Of a stretch of DNA of 64,000 bases, positions 8,455-17,072 are shown in pieces. The stretch is taken from assembly GCA_020072785.1 (NCBI GenBank), contig JAIQGG010000004.1, positions 62,001 to 126,000 on the forward strand, read 5' to 3'. The notes under the pieces were generated by a model. That model was not told the origin of the DNA, ran no database searches, and saw nothing but the letters and a program-made list of their open reading frames with translations. This DNA is from Terriglobia bacterium. GTDB taxonomy: Bacteria > Acidobacteriota > Terriglobia > Acidiferrales > UBA7541. A program made the position numbers and the translations under genes. Every line of letters starts with the position of its first letter. Position 1 is the first letter of the stretch.

Positions 8455-8484
8455 TTGTCGCGCGAAACACAGACGTGGTATAAA
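8455..8484 (+). promoter_or_regulatory. Candidate promoter for the ferredoxin gene
   Basis: TTGTCG (8455-8460) and TATAAA (8479-8484) are separated by 18 bp in the divergent gap. The ferredoxin start lies 73 nt downstream. Confidence 0.4.
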
Positions 8485-8557
8485 TACCGTTTCGCTGGCA
8501 GCACTCTACGCGCGAGAGGCGCGGGGTTTGCCGGCCCACGCTAAAGGAGAAGCGCTG

Positions 8558-8824
8558 ATGGCTTATGTGATCGCCGAACCGTGCATCGGCACGAAAGACA
8601 CCGCCTGTGTAGACGTTTGCCCGGTGGACTGCATCCACCCTCGCAAGGACGAGGCGAATTTTGAGAGCGAGACGCAGCTCTACATTCATCCCACCGAATG
8701 CATCGATTGCGGCGCGTGCGTGCCGGTTTGCCCGGTGACGGCCATTTTTGCGCTCGAGGATCTCCCGGAGAAGTGGGCCCACTTCACCGCCATCAACGCG
8801 GATTGGTACGCCAAGAAGGGATAA
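8558..8824 (+). CDS. 7Fe-type ferredoxin
   Basis: This 88-residue electron carrier has two cluster sites. The first, C9-x7-C17-x3-C21, is the pattern seen in Thermus-type 7Fe ferredoxins, where it binds a [3Fe-4S] cluster. The second, C48-x2-C51-x2-C54-x3-C58, fits [4Fe-4S]. PEKWAHF near residue 70 is also like the Thermus protein. C25 is an extra cysteine. The ATG at 8558 follows a strong AAAGGAGAAG ribosome-binding site; the upstream in-frame extension is not needed. A clear terminator follows, so this is a single-gene transcript. Confidence 0.93.
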   Translation: MAYVIAEPCIGTKDTACVDVCPVDCIHPRKDEANFESETQLYIHPTECIDCGACVPVCPVTAIFALEDLPEKWAHFTAINADWYAKKG

Positions 8825-8862
8825 TGCCGGCTTTCTCGCGGCGCGGATTTGCGCCGGACGGA

Positions 8863-8896
8863 GGCGGCGAGCCGTAGCTCGCCGCCTTTTCTTTTT
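8863..8896 (+). terminator. Rho-independent terminator after ferredoxin
   Basis: GGCGGCGAG (8863-8871) pairs perfectly with CTCGCCGCC (8878-8886) over a 6-nt loop and is followed by TTTTCTTTTT (8887-8896). It lies 39 nt after the ferredoxin stop. Confidence 0.9.
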
Positions 8897-8992
8897 CCCG
8901 GCGGCTTTTTCCCGGGTAGTTGTTACGCGGACGTAATCACGCCGGCACAGTGTTCAGGGTATGATAGGGGTCTGCGTACGAGCGAAGAGCGC

Positions 8993-11155
8993 GTGTCCGC
9001 CAAATTCCATCTCGTTCTGCTGATTCACGCTCATCAACCCTTCGGCAATTTCAGCCATGTGCTGGAGCAGGCTTACCAGGATTCCTACCTGCCGTTTGTG
9101 GAATGCCTGGAGAAACACCCGGGCGTACACATGGGCCTGCACTATTCCGGCCCGTTGCTGGAATGGATCGAGGAACAGCACCCGGACTATGTGGAGCGCC
9201 TGCGCACCCTGGCCGAACGCGGCCAGGTGGAGATCGTAGGCGGCGGCTTCTACGAGCCGATTCTCGTCTCCATCCCTCTCGCAGACCAGCACGAGCAGAT
9301 CACGCGCATGGCTGTGCACCTCGAAGAACGCTTCGGGCGGCGCCCCGCGGGAGCCTGGCTCGCCGAGCGCGTGTGGGAGCCGCAATTGCCTGCGGCGCTG
9401 GCCGAGGCCGGTGTGGGCTACACCCTGGTGGACGACGTCCACTTCCTTTGCGCGGGCTTCGAGCCCGAGGAACTCTTCGGCGATTACGTGGCCGAGGACC
9501 AGGGGCAAATCGTACGCTTGTTCCCGGGCCTGAAAACACTGCGTTACCTCATCCCCTTCCACCCGGTAGAAGAAGTCATGGCCTTCCTGCGGGACGCCGC
9601 TGCCGCGCATCCCGGGCGCATGGCGGCGATGGGCGATGACTGTGAAAAGTTCGGGGTCTGGCCAGGCACGCACAATCATTGCTTCCGCGACGGCTGGATC
9701 GAGAATTTTTTCACCGCGCTGGAGGCCGCAGCGGACTGGCTGGCGATTTCCACTCCCGGCGAATATTTTGCCGGCCACGCGCCACTCGGCCGCGCGGACC
9801 TGCCCACGGCTTCCTACAGCGAAATGATGGAATGGGTGCTGCCGACGGGCGTGCGCCAGCGCCTCCACGCCGTGCAGAAGGAATTTCAGGCGCGGCCCGA
9901 CGTTCTGACCTATCTGCGCGGGGGACCCTGGCGGGGCTTTTTCCGGAAATACGCGGAAGCCAATCTGCTGAACAAGAAGATGCTGCGCGTCTCGGCGAAG
10001 CTCGCTGCGGCTCCCAAGCGCCGCCCCGGAACGCGTGCTGCCGCGGAGCTGGCCCAGGCGCGCACGCACCTGCTGCGCGCGCAGTGCAATGACGCCTACT
10101 GGCACGGCATCTTCGGCGGGCTCTACGCCCCCCATCTGCGCACCGCCTTGTGGCGCGAAATCATCCAGGCGGAGACCATCGCCGACCGCCAGACACCGGG
10201 CGGCCTGCTGCCGCGCGCCGAGGCCCTGGATTTCGACGCCGATGGCGCGCAGGAGCTGGTCCTCTCCGCGCCGCAATACCAGGCGCTGCTGAAACCTTCC
10301 GACGGCGCCACGCTGGCCGCGCTCGATTTCCGCCCGGCCGGAGCCACCCTCGTCAATTCCGTGATGCGCCGCCGCGAGGAGTATCACGCGCGGCTCGCCA
10401 ATGCGCCGGACTACATCTCCAGCGGCGCAGTTTCGATCCACGAACAGACGCGCGTGAAAGAGCCGGGCCTGGAGCGTTATCTGCTCTACGACCGCTGGCC
10501 GCGCCACGCCTTCCGCGTTCTGCTCTTCGATGCCGCGCGCACCCCTGGCGACTACGCCGCTCTGCAGCTTGGCGAAGACGCCGGATTCGCCGCCGGGGAG
10601 TACACGGTGCTCCGCGCGGAGGCGCACAACGCCGCGCTGCTCCGGGAAGGCGCACTCGTTGGTATGTGGGACCGCGAAGCGGACAACCCCGCGGCGCAGG
10701 ACTCCGCCGCAGCTTCCGTACTGGCCCTGACAAAGACGTTTACGTTTGATCCTTCGCCGCGCGGCTGCGAGGTGGCCTGCGAGATCACACTGAAATTCCG
10801 GCAGCCCCGGGCCCGGCCGCCGGCCGTCGGACTCGAGTCCATCGTGAATCTTCTGGCCCCGGAGGAGACGGACCGCTTCTTTGATCTGCCTCAGGGCCGG
10901 CAGCCGCTGCGCTGGAGCGGCGCCGCGCCGGGGCCCATTCTGCGCATGGAGGACGGCTGGCAGCAGGTGCGCGTAGCCCTGCACGCGCCGGAGGTCCGGG
11001 AATTCTGGGTGGCTCCGGTAGAGACCGTCTCGGAATCCGAGGAAGGATTCGAACGCGTTTACCAGGGTTCGCAGATTCTCGCGGTGTGGTATCCCGCACT
11101 CACCGGAGAGACCGCTTGGTCGGCGCGCCTGGTCTGGCGCATCGAATCGTTCTAG
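8993..11155 (+). CDS. GH57 alpha-glucanotransferase/amylase-type glycoside hydrolase
   Basis: This large cytoplasmic enzyme (720 residues from the GTG at 8993) acts on alpha-1,4-glucans. The glycoside hydrolase family 57 core begins with LLIHAHQP. The probable nucleophile is E125 in AWLAERVWEP and the acid/base D215 in MGDDCEKFGVWPGT. The helical domain (DUF1925 type) and C-terminal beta domain (DUF1926 type) resemble Thermococcus 4-alpha-glucanotransferase. Earlier in-frame starts would add a non-homologous tail, so GTG is preferred although its ribosome-binding site is weak. Role: glycogen or maltodextrin turnover. Confidence 0.9.
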   Translation: MSAKFHLVLLIHAHQPFGNFSHVLEQAYQDSYLPFVECLEKHPGVHMGLHYSGPLLEWIEEQHPDYVERLRTLAERGQVEIVGGGFYEPILVSIPLADQHEQITRMAVHLEERFGRRPAGAWLAERVWEPQLPAALAEAGVGYTLVDDVHFLCAGFEPEELFGDYVAEDQGQIVRLFPGLKTLRYLIPFHPVEEVMAFLRDAAAAHPGRMAAMGDDCEKFGVWPGTHNHCFRDGWIENFFTALEAAADWLAISTPGEYFAGHAPLGRADLPTASYSEMMEWVLPTGVRQRLHAVQKEFQARPDVLTYLRGGPWRGFFRKYAEANLLNKKMLRVSAKLAAAPKRRPGTRAAAELAQARTHLLRAQCNDAYWHGIFGGLYAPHLRTALWREIIQAETIADRQTPGGLLPRAEALDFDADGAQELVLSAPQYQALLKPSDGATLAALDFRPAGATLVNSVMRRREEYHARLANAPDYISSGAVSIHEQTRVKEPGLERYLLYDRWPRHAFRVLLFDAARTPGDYAALQLGEDAGFAAGEYTVLRAEAHNAALLREGALVGMWDREADNPAAQDSAAASVLALTKTFTFDPSPRGCEVACEITLKFRQPRARPPAVGLESIVNLLAPEETDRFFDLPQGRQPLRWSGAAPGPILRMEDGWQQVRVALHAPEVREFWVAPVETVSESEEGFERVYQGSQILAVWYPALTGETAWSARLVWRIESF

Positions 11156-11167
11156 CCGCTCCGCGCT

Positions 11168-12493
11168 TCACTCTTCGACGCAGCGGAACGTCGCGTACAC
11201 ATGCGGAGCGTGCTGCGAGCACCAGGTCCGGAAAGAGCGCCGCAGCAGGCACGCCGCCGTGCGCGGCGAGCCGCCCTTCAGCACGTAGTGCTTGCCGTCG
11301 AAAAACTTCGCGGAGTACCCCGGATAGAAGGGCAAGGGCGCGAAGCCGGGAAACGGCCCGAAGACCGTGCGCGTCCACTCCCAGCCATTGCCGACCAGAT
11401 CCTGCACCGCGAACGCGCTCGCGCCCGCCGGATGCGAGCCTACCGGCGCCGGCTCCCACTGCCGAAAATGGAAGTTGCCGTGTGCCGCGCCGGGGGCTTC
11501 CTCGCCCCAGGGATAGTTGCGCTCCCAGCCTTCCGGCGTGCCATAGGCCGCGCGATGGAACTGCTCTTCGCTCGGGAGCCGCCGCCCGAGCCACTTGGCG
11601 TAAGCCGAAGCTTCGGCATGGCTCACATATACCGGCCAATCGAGGGGCAGGCGGATTTCGCCGAACATGGCGCGGTACATCCACAAGTTGCCGTCGCGCC
11701 TCCAGAAGGCCGGATGGCGCACGCCGGCCCGTTCCTTCCAGGCCCAGGCCGCTTCGCTCCAGAGCGCGCGGTTTTCGTAGCCGTCGGCAGCCAGGAAACG
11801 CAGGAAGTCGCCGTTGGTGACGTTGCAGGCGTCGATCACGAAGGAGGGCACGTTTACCTCGTGAACGCCGAATTCGTTGTCCCAGCCGAACTCTTCGCCG
11901 GTAGTCTGGCGCAAGCCGAGCGTGGCCTGGCCTGCGGGAATCACCACCATGCGCCCCTTGGACCTTCGCGCGGAGGCGGGCGCCGCGACGGAGCCGGAAA
12001 TTTTCCGCTCGAAGGGTAACCGGTGCGCCATGTAGGCGAGGGCTTCGGCGTGCATCAGGCGGTGCTCGATGGCCGTCTCCAGCATGTCAGTCAGGTGCGG
12101 ATGGCCTTCTCGCGGACGGCCCAGGGCGCAGTCGATCGCCGCATCCAGTGCTTCGCGTACCCGCTGCGTGTAGCGCGCGATCTCTTCGATGCCCGGCCAG
12201 TCTTTGGGTTGGCCGGGGAGATGGCCGTTCGCGGCGGCGGTGATGGGCCCGAAGAGTTGGTCGAAGACCGAGTGAACCGAGCGCAGGCCGAAGGCGCGAT
12301 GCCCCAGAAGATTCCAGTCGAAGGCCTCGAGGTGCCCGCAATAAAAGATCAGAGGGTGCCGTTCGGCGACCGGGCAATCGTAGATCGCCTCGGGGCGCAC
12401 GATCTGAAAGAGCTTGTCGGTGTGCGCGCGCGCCTCCCGCAGACGCACCGGTAGATCCTGCCGGATACGAATGGCACTGGCGAGAACTCCCAT
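11168..12493 (-). CDS. EgtB-like DinB plus formylglycine-generating-enzyme domain protein
   Basis: This 441-residue two-domain protein has a DinB-like four-helix N-terminus with candidate iron ligands H54 and H144-x3-H148-x-E150. The C-terminal FGE/sulfatase-modifying domain (about 178-441) includes VGNGWEWTRTVFGPF. This architecture is that of EgtB, the sulfoxide synthase of ergothioneine synthesis, and related selenoneine-type enzymes. No egtD methyltransferase is adjacent, so an ergothioneine role is only likely. The ATG at 12493 with an AGAGGGA ribosome-binding site is chosen; 31 upstream in-frame codons look non-coding. It is convergent with the GH57 gene. Confidence 0.82.
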   Translation of the reverse strand: MGVLASAIRIRQDLPVRLREARAHTDKLFQIVRPEAIYDCPVAERHPLIFYCGHLEAFDWNLLGHRAFGLRSVHSVFDQLFGPITAAANGHLPGQPKDWPGIEEIARYTQRVREALDAAIDCALGRPREGHPHLTDMLETAIEHRLMHAEALAYMAHRLPFERKISGSVAAPASARRSKGRMVVIPAGQATLGLRQTTGEEFGWDNEFGVHEVNVPSFVIDACNVTNGDFLRFLAADGYENRALWSEAAWAWKERAGVRHPAFWRRDGNLWMYRAMFGEIRLPLDWPVYVSHAEASAYAKWLGRRLPSEEQFHRAAYGTPEGWERNYPWGEEAPGAAHGNFHFRQWEPAPVGSHPAGASAFAVQDLVGNGWEWTRTVFGPFPGFAPLPFYPGYSAKFFDGKHYVLKGGSPRTAACLLRRSFRTWCSQHAPHVYATFRCVEE

Positions 12494-12916
12494 GGAGTGT
12501 TCCCTCTTGCTTGGACGCCATGCCTGAACAAAGGGTAGCGCCGATTTTCTTCTGGGAGGGGGGAAGAAGAAACTTGAGAATTGCACCCTGTAATCCTGAA
12601 GTCAATCGAAATGGGCGCGAAAATCGTATCAGTTACCGGTTTATGACTTGGACGCGCCAATTCACGCGCGACGCCGTTTGGAAAAACAAGTGCTTGTCTT
12701 CCAGGTCAGGGGGAGAGTCCATTCCGGGGAGCGCAATTGTGGCCGCGATGCTCTGCCGCGCACCGGCGCCTCCGAAACTCCCGGGAGATTAGGGCGTTCT
12801 AATATTCCTGGGCAAGTGTTCGTCTGCAGCGGTGTTGCTCTCGGCAAACCTCGTCTGCTAGAGTCACCAGGAGAGCAGGGAACATTCCGGAGCAGCTCTG
12901 CCACAGGTGCACCACG
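12494..12916. other. Intergenic region, no gene seen
   Basis: About 420 nt separate the divergent EgtB-like gene from the Trm112-like gene. Short open frames exist on both strands but none has a convincing ribosome-binding site or domain. I find no clear promoter, repeat or RNA motif. Confidence 0.5.
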
Positions 12917-13090
12917 ATGCCTATCAGCCAGGAATTGCTGGACATACTGGTTTGTCCGCTGTGCAAGACGCCGGTCAAGCTCACCCCGGACGGCGCCGGG
13001 CTGAAGTGCGCCACCTGCCGCCGCGTCTATCCCATCAAGGACGAGATTCCCGTCATGCTTCCCGAGGAAGCGACGGTTGCTTCCGAATAG
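12917..13090 (+). CDS. Trm112-like (UPF0434/YcaR) zinc-ribbon protein
   Basis: This 57-residue protein starts QELLDILVCPLCKTPV and continues with LKCATC and RVYPIKDEIPVMLPEEA. The two C-x2-C pairs (CPLC and CATC) form a zinc ribbon of the Trm112/UPF0434 type, usually found near lipid A or LPS genes. That fits the heptose-phosphate kinase gene that begins 4 nt after its stop. AGGTG lies upstream of the ATG at a suitable distance. Confidence 0.88.
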   Translation: MPISQELLDILVCPLCKTPVKLTPDGAGLKCATCRRVYPIKDEIPVMLPEEATVASE

Positions 13091-13094
13091 CCCC

Positions 13095-14156
13095 ATGTCT
13101 TTCGCCATTGCCGATTCCGTGCCCCGGCTGAAACGCCTGCTGCCCCGCTTGCGGGGCCTGCGTGCCGGCGTTTTCGGCGACTTGATGCTGGACCGCTACC
13201 TGTGGGGTACCGCGACGCGGCTCTCCCCCGAGGCGGCCGTGCCGGTGGTGGATTTCGTGGAGCAGAGCGAGTGTCTGGGCGGCGCCGGCAACGTGGCCGC
13301 GAATCTCGCGGCGCTTGGCGCGCGCGTGGAGATGTTTGGCGTGGCGGGGCGCGACGAGCCCGGAGCGGCCCTGCGCAAATGTCTGCGCGCCGCCGGGATC
13401 GCCGAGCGCGGCGTGATTGCCGACCCCCGGCGCGTCACTACGGTCAAGACCCGCATCATCGCCCGCCACCAGCAGGTGGTGCGCGTGGATCACGAGCGCC
13501 GCGAACCCCTGCGCGCGGAGACCGAAGAGGCCCTCGTCCGCCACCTCCTCAGCGCCTTACGCCGCCTGGACGTGCTGGTGCTTTCCGACTACGACAAGGG
13601 CCTGATCACCGATGCTCTCGCCGACCGCGTGCTCGGCGCCTGCCACCGCCTGAAGGTGCCGGTGCTGGTCAAGCCGAAAACCTCGCGGCTCTACGCCTAT
13701 CGCGGCGCGCGGGCCATCGTCTGCAATGCCGGGGAAGCCAGTTTCTTCGTAACCCGCACGCTGGGGGACGATAAATCGGTCGAGGAAGCGGGCCGCGCGC
13801 TGCTGGCCCATTTCGGCTGCGCCGCGGTGGTCATCACCCGGGGCGAAAAGGGCATGAGCGTATTCGAGGAGGCTTCGCCGCGGCACGTGCACGTGCCGGC
13901 TACGAGCTTCGAAGTGACCTACGCGCGCGTCGGCCAGCCGGGCATCGAGCACAGCGCCACCGGCCGCCAGGTCTTCGACGTCACCGGCGCGGGCGATACG
14001 GTGCTCGCCGTGCTCTCCCTGGCGGCGGCCGCCGGCGCGATCCTTCCCGATGCCGCGGTGCTTGCCAATGCTGCCGCGGGCGTCGTGGTCGGCAAGCTGG
14101 GCACCGCCACCGTCAGCCCCAAAGAACTGGCCGCCGCGCTCGACGACCTCCCGTAG
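13095..14156 (+). CDS. rfaE1: D-glycero-beta-D-manno-heptose-7-phosphate kinase
   Basis: This 353-residue PfkB-family kinase corresponds to the kinase half of HldE (RfaE domain I). It phosphorylates heptose-7-phosphate at C1 for ADP-heptose supply to lipopolysaccharide core. FGDLMLDRYLWG and LGGAGNVAANLAALGA are typical of the N-terminal substrate-binding part, and DVTGAGDTVLAVLSLA holds the catalytic Asp and anion hole. The separate nucleotidyltransferase domain is absent, so a stand-alone partner gene must lie elsewhere. The ATG at 13095 is used; a TTG six codons earlier would overlap the upstream gene. Confidence 0.93.
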   Translation: MSFAIADSVPRLKRLLPRLRGLRAGVFGDLMLDRYLWGTATRLSPEAAVPVVDFVEQSECLGGAGNVAANLAALGARVEMFGVAGRDEPGAALRKCLRAAGIAERGVIADPRRVTTVKTRIIARHQQVVRVDHERREPLRAETEEALVRHLLSALRRLDVLVLSDYDKGLITDALADRVLGACHRLKVPVLVKPKTSRLYAYRGARAIVCNAGEASFFVTRTLGDDKSVEEAGRALLAHFGCAAVVITRGEKGMSVFEEASPRHVHVPATSFEVTYARVGQPGIEHSATGRQVFDVTGAGDTVLAVLSLAAAAGAILPDAAVLANAAAGVVVGKLGTATVSPKELAAALDDLP

Positions 14157-14172
14157 CACAGGCTTCCGCCTG
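14157..14172. repeat. Short hairpin repeat after rfaE1
   Basis: CAGGC (14159-14163) and GCCTG (14168-14172) flank a TTCC loop directly after the rfaE1 stop. The text resembles the hairpin at 24-53. There is no T-run. Confidence 0.35.
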
Positions 14173-14235
14173 GGCCTGCCCATTGCCACGCGGCCATCGG
14201 CTACGCTGCACAGACGGCAGGCGGTGCTCCCTCTG

Positions 14236-14706
14236 CTATGGCGGCGGAAAGCTGAACGACTTGTCCCTGGTCTCCACCCAGAGGTTCACGATGCGCGTGC
14301 GGCGGTTCTTCTCGCCGTCCTCGACGGTAGGAAAGGGCGCGAACGGGCTGATCTGCACGGTGATGATCACGCCGCTGGCCTCGCAGAACGGGATCGCGAT
14401 TCCTTTGCCGGGGCACTTCTCCTCGGCGATGTAGTAGCTCTTCACTGGGCCGTAATAGCCGTTGGGGGCCCAGTCGGCCAGAAAATCCTGCATGGTGTAG
14501 CCCTCTCCCGGCTTCCAGATCTGATAGGCGCGGGGCATGTCTCCCGCCACCACGGCGTCCAGAAAACGCGCCACAGCTTTCTTTTCCGGGGAGTAGCGAA
14601 ACGTGAACCACAGCAGTATGACCAGCAGCACGGCGCCCACCAGCGCCAGCCAGAGGCGCAGGCGCGGATGGGCCGGCTTCTCGGCCGGGACTTCGAACAG
14701 GGACAT
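14236..14706 (-). CDS. Single-pass membrane protein linked to ABC exporter
   Basis: This 156-residue protein has one membrane helix (about residues 19-38, LWLALVGAVLLVILLWFTF) and a C-terminal extracytoplasmic domain. The stretch SPEKKAVARFLDAVVAGD is like the small alpha+beta domains of the DUF4878/SnoaL-like type, but I cannot assign a family. It lies 24 nt after the ABC permease gene on the same strand and so is probably the last gene of the hlyD-ATPase-permease operon. The ATG at 14706 follows CGAGG; a TTG two codons upstream is the alternative. Confidence 0.6.
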   Translation of the reverse strand: MSLFEVPAEKPAHPRLRLWLALVGAVLLVILLWFTFRYSPEKKAVARFLDAVVAGDMPRAYQIWKPGEGYTMQDFLADWAPNGYYGPVKSYYIAEEKCPGKGIAIPFCEASGVIITVQISPFAPFPTVEDGEKNRRTRIVNLWVETRDKSFSFPPP

Positions 14707-14730
14707 GCGCAAACCTCGCGATACCGCGTT

Positions 14731-15861
14731 TCAGATCTGCCGCTGGAAGAGCGCAATGCACGCGCTCATCAGCAGCACGGAGAAGCCTAGCAAGACGAAG
14801 ACGTCGAAGTAAATGCCTTCGAAGCCGGTATTTTTCAGCAGCAGATTCTTCAGCGCGTGCACCGCATAGGTGAAAGGATCGACGATCGAGATCCACTTCA
14901 GCCAGACCGGAAAGCCCTCCTGGGGATAGATGGCCCCGGAGGGGAAGAAAAGCAGGGTATTGAGCACGCCGAAGATGGCCCGCGGCACCAGCGGGTCGGT
15001 CACCCGCACCATCACCAGAAACATGAAGCTGATCATGGCCAGCGAGGCCGCGGAAAGCACCAGCACCAGGTAGATGAGCCGCAGCGGCTCCCACAGCCGG
15101 TCGATGCCCGCGATCAGCCCGCCGATGAGCGTGATGGTCAGCCCGGCCATCACCCCTTTCAGCGCGCCGGCCAGGTTCAGCCCCAGCACCAGCTCGGCCT
15201 TGCGGATCGGCGTTACCAGGTAGCCTTCGTGCAGCCCGCGCGCCTTGTCGTCGATGAACACGATGCCTCCGCCGATCATGGCCACGATGAAGATGGACAT
15301 GGCGATCGAGCCGGAAAGCAAATACTTGATGTACTCGATGTACGGGTACACTTCCACGACTTGCATGTCGATGGCCGCGGGCAATCGCCCGGTAATCTGC
15401 GGGGCGTTGAGCGAGGCCGCCAGCTGCTGCATCCGCTCGTAGAGCTGCGAGGTGACGAAGTTGTCGGTGTTGTCCTCGATGAAGGCCACGCGCGGGCGGT
15501 CGTGCTGCAGCACGCGCCGCGAATAGTCGTGCGGGATGTGGATCACCGCGCGCACGAACCCCGCGCGCAGATCCAGGATCGCGTCCGGCACCGAGGAGTA
15601 GTCCGTGACGTAAAACGTCTTCGGCCCCGCCTCGATGGACTTTAGGCTCTCGCGCAGCGTTCGCGACTCCGCCCCGCGGTCTTCGTCCACCAGGGCCACG
15701 TGAATGTTCTTGATCTTTCCGCCGAAGGCGTAGCCCAGCACGATCAGCTGCATCAGCGGAAAGACCATCGAGCTCACCATCAGCGCGGGACTGCGGAAAA
15801 ATTTCCGCATGTCCCGCTCCAGGATGGCGCCGATGCGCTCGAAATTAATTCCGATGTCCAT
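14731..15861 (-). CDS. ABC-2 type exporter permease (YhhJ/YbhR-like)
   Basis: This 376-residue inner-membrane subunit has the ABC2 layout: one N-terminal helix (about 25-50), a periplasmic domain of roughly 130 residues, and five helices in the second half. SGSIAMSIFIVAMIGGGIVF begins the helical block, and GAIYPQEGFPVWLKWIS is the typical re-entrant loop before the last helix. It pairs with the ATPase 6 nt upstream and with the HlyD protein. Together they resemble the Escherichia coli YbhGFSR and YhiI/RbbA/YhhJ exporters, which export drugs or other hydrophobic compounds. Only one permease gene is present, so a homodimer is likely. Confidence 0.9.
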   Translation of the reverse strand: MDIGINFERIGAILERDMRKFFRSPALMVSSMVFPLMQLIVLGYAFGGKIKNIHVALVDEDRGAESRTLRESLKSIEAGPKTFYVTDYSSVPDAILDLRAGFVRAVIHIPHDYSRRVLQHDRPRVAFIEDNTDNFVTSQLYERMQQLAASLNAPQITGRLPAAIDMQVVEVYPYIEYIKYLLSGSIAMSIFIVAMIGGGIVFIDDKARGLHEGYLVTPIRKAELVLGLNLAGALKGVMAGLTITLIGGLIAGIDRLWEPLRLIYLVLVLSAASLAMISFMFLVMVRVTDPLVPRAIFGVLNTLLFFPSGAIYPQEGFPVWLKWISIVDPFTYAVHALKNLLLKNTGFEGIYFDVFVLLGFSVLLMSACIALFQRQI

Positions 15862-15867
15862 GCCCGC

Positions 15868-16869
15868 TCACTTGTACAGGTGCGTGACGTCCAGCCGCGG
15901 CACCGTCTGCAGCGCGTCGCGCAGTTGCCGCCCCGTGTAGTGCAGGAAGACGTCGTCGAGCGTCGTACCCTGCACCGTCACGCGCTTTACCTGGATGCCC
16001 CGGGTCCGCGCGCGGTCCATCAGCGCCGCCACCGTTTCCGGGCCGCTGTGCGAGGTGATGTGCACGGCGCCGTCCTGCTCGGAGACGTGCGCGGCCTGCG
16101 GCAGCTGCCGCAGCTGCTCCAGCCACTCGTTCCAGGCCGGCGTGCCGGGCGGCACGTTCCCGAATTCCGCCTCCACCACGTCCGCGCCCGGGATGCTGTC
16201 TTTCAGCCGCGTGGGCGTGTCCAGCGCCACCAGTTTTCCGTGGTCCACGATGGCGATGCGCTCGCACAGCTTGTCCGCTTCGTCCATGTAGTGCGTGGTC
16301 AGCAGAATGGTCAGCCCGGAGCGCTTCTGCAGCCGCTCGATCATCTCCCAGACGTTGGTGCGCGAGACCGGGTCGAGGCCCGTGGTGGGCTCGTCGAGAA
16401 ACAGGATGTGCGGCGAATGCACCAGGCCGCGCGCGATCTCCAGCCGCCGGCGCATCCCGCCGGAGAAAGTGCGCACCAGCTGGTTGGAGAAGCTTTCCAG
16501 GTCCACGGCCGCCAGCAGCTCGGTGGCCAGGGGCGCGCGCCGGGCTTTTTCCACGCCGTAGAGCTTGGCGTGGATCAGCACATTTTCCCGCGCCGTCAGT
16601 TCCGGGTCGGAGGTCAGCGCCTGCGGGATCACCCCGATGGCATGGCGCACCCCGTCGGCGTCGTCCACGATGTCATGCCCGCCCACGCGCGCCCTGCCGC
16701 TGCTCGGCGGGGTGAGCGTCGTGAGCATGCGGATCAACGTGGTCTTGCCTGCGCCGTTCGGCCCCAGCAGGCCGAAGATCTCCCCCTCCGCCACGGTGAA
16801 GCTGACTTCGTTCACCGCGGTGAAGTCTCCGAATCGCTTGGTGAGCTTTTCGACTTCGATGGCGTTCAT
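15868..16869 (-). CDS. ABC transporter ATP-binding protein (DrrA-like)
   Basis: This 333-residue ATPase energises the exporter. Walker A is GPNGAGKTT (about 36-44), the signature is FSGGMRRRLEIARGL, Walker B is ILFLDEPTTGLDP, and the switch histidine lies in TTHYMDEA. A C-terminal extension of about 100 residues is of the type found in DrrA/CcmA-like exporters. The permease gene starts after 6 nt. Upstream lies the 203-nt intercistronic gap filled with heptamer repeats, which end only 10 nt before this ATG and just upstream of a GGAAG ribosome-binding site. Confidence 0.93.
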   Translation of the reverse strand: MNAIEVEKLTKRFGDFTAVNEVSFTVAEGEIFGLLGPNGAGKTTLIRMLTTLTPPSSGRARVGGHDIVDDADGVRHAIGVIPQALTSDPELTARENVLIHAKLYGVEKARRAPLATELLAAVDLESFSNQLVRTFSGGMRRRLEIARGLVHSPHILFLDEPTTGLDPVSRTNVWEMIERLQKRSGLTILLTTHYMDEADKLCERIAIVDHGKLVALDTPTRLKDSIPGADVVEAEFGNVPPGTPAWNEWLEQLRQLPQAAHVSEQDGAVHITSHSGPETVAALMDRARTRGIQVKRVTVQGTTLDDVFLHYTGRQLRDALQTVPRLDVTHLYK

Positions 16870-16879
16870 CGTGAGCTTC

Positions 16880-17004
16880 CGAAACTCGAAACTCGAAACT
16901 CGAAACTCGAAACTCGAAACTCGAAACTCGAAACTCGAAACTCGAAACTCGAAACTCGAAACTCGAAACTCGAAACTCGAAACTCGAAACTCGAAATCGA
17001 AACT
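16880..17004. repeat. Array of 7-bp direct repeats (CGAAACT)
   Basis: Sixteen perfect tandem copies of CGAAACT run from 16880 to 16991, followed by a 6-nt variant (CGAAAT) and one more perfect copy ending at 17004. The array lies between hlyD and the ATPase gene and abuts the ATPase ribosome-binding site. Read through, it would encode heptad-like peptide repeats on either strand, but the neighbouring genes end and start outside it. Confidence 0.95.
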
Positions 17005-17025
17005 CCTCTTCTCTCACCCGGCTCT

Positions 17026-17060
17026 GTCGAATTTCGCTTTTCGGATTTCGAATTTCATCT
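17026..17060. repeat. Degenerate heptamers, TTCGAAT type
   Basis: GTCGAAT, TTCGCTT, TTCGGAT, TTCGAAT and TTCATCT follow each other without gaps. They are diverged copies of the neighbouring array's unit and match the heptamers at 2980-3057. The block ends 13 nt before the hlyD stop. Confidence 0.6.
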
Positions 17061-17072
17061 TTTCTCTCCCCC

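Noticed and set aside
8954-10984. Long minus-strand open frame opposite the GH57 gene
   Set aside because: It mirrors a high-G+C coding gene codon by codon, has no domain character, and the plus-strand frame carries catalytic motifs.
16880-17004. CRISPR array
   Set aside because: The units are 7 bp with no spacers, and no cas gene is nearby.
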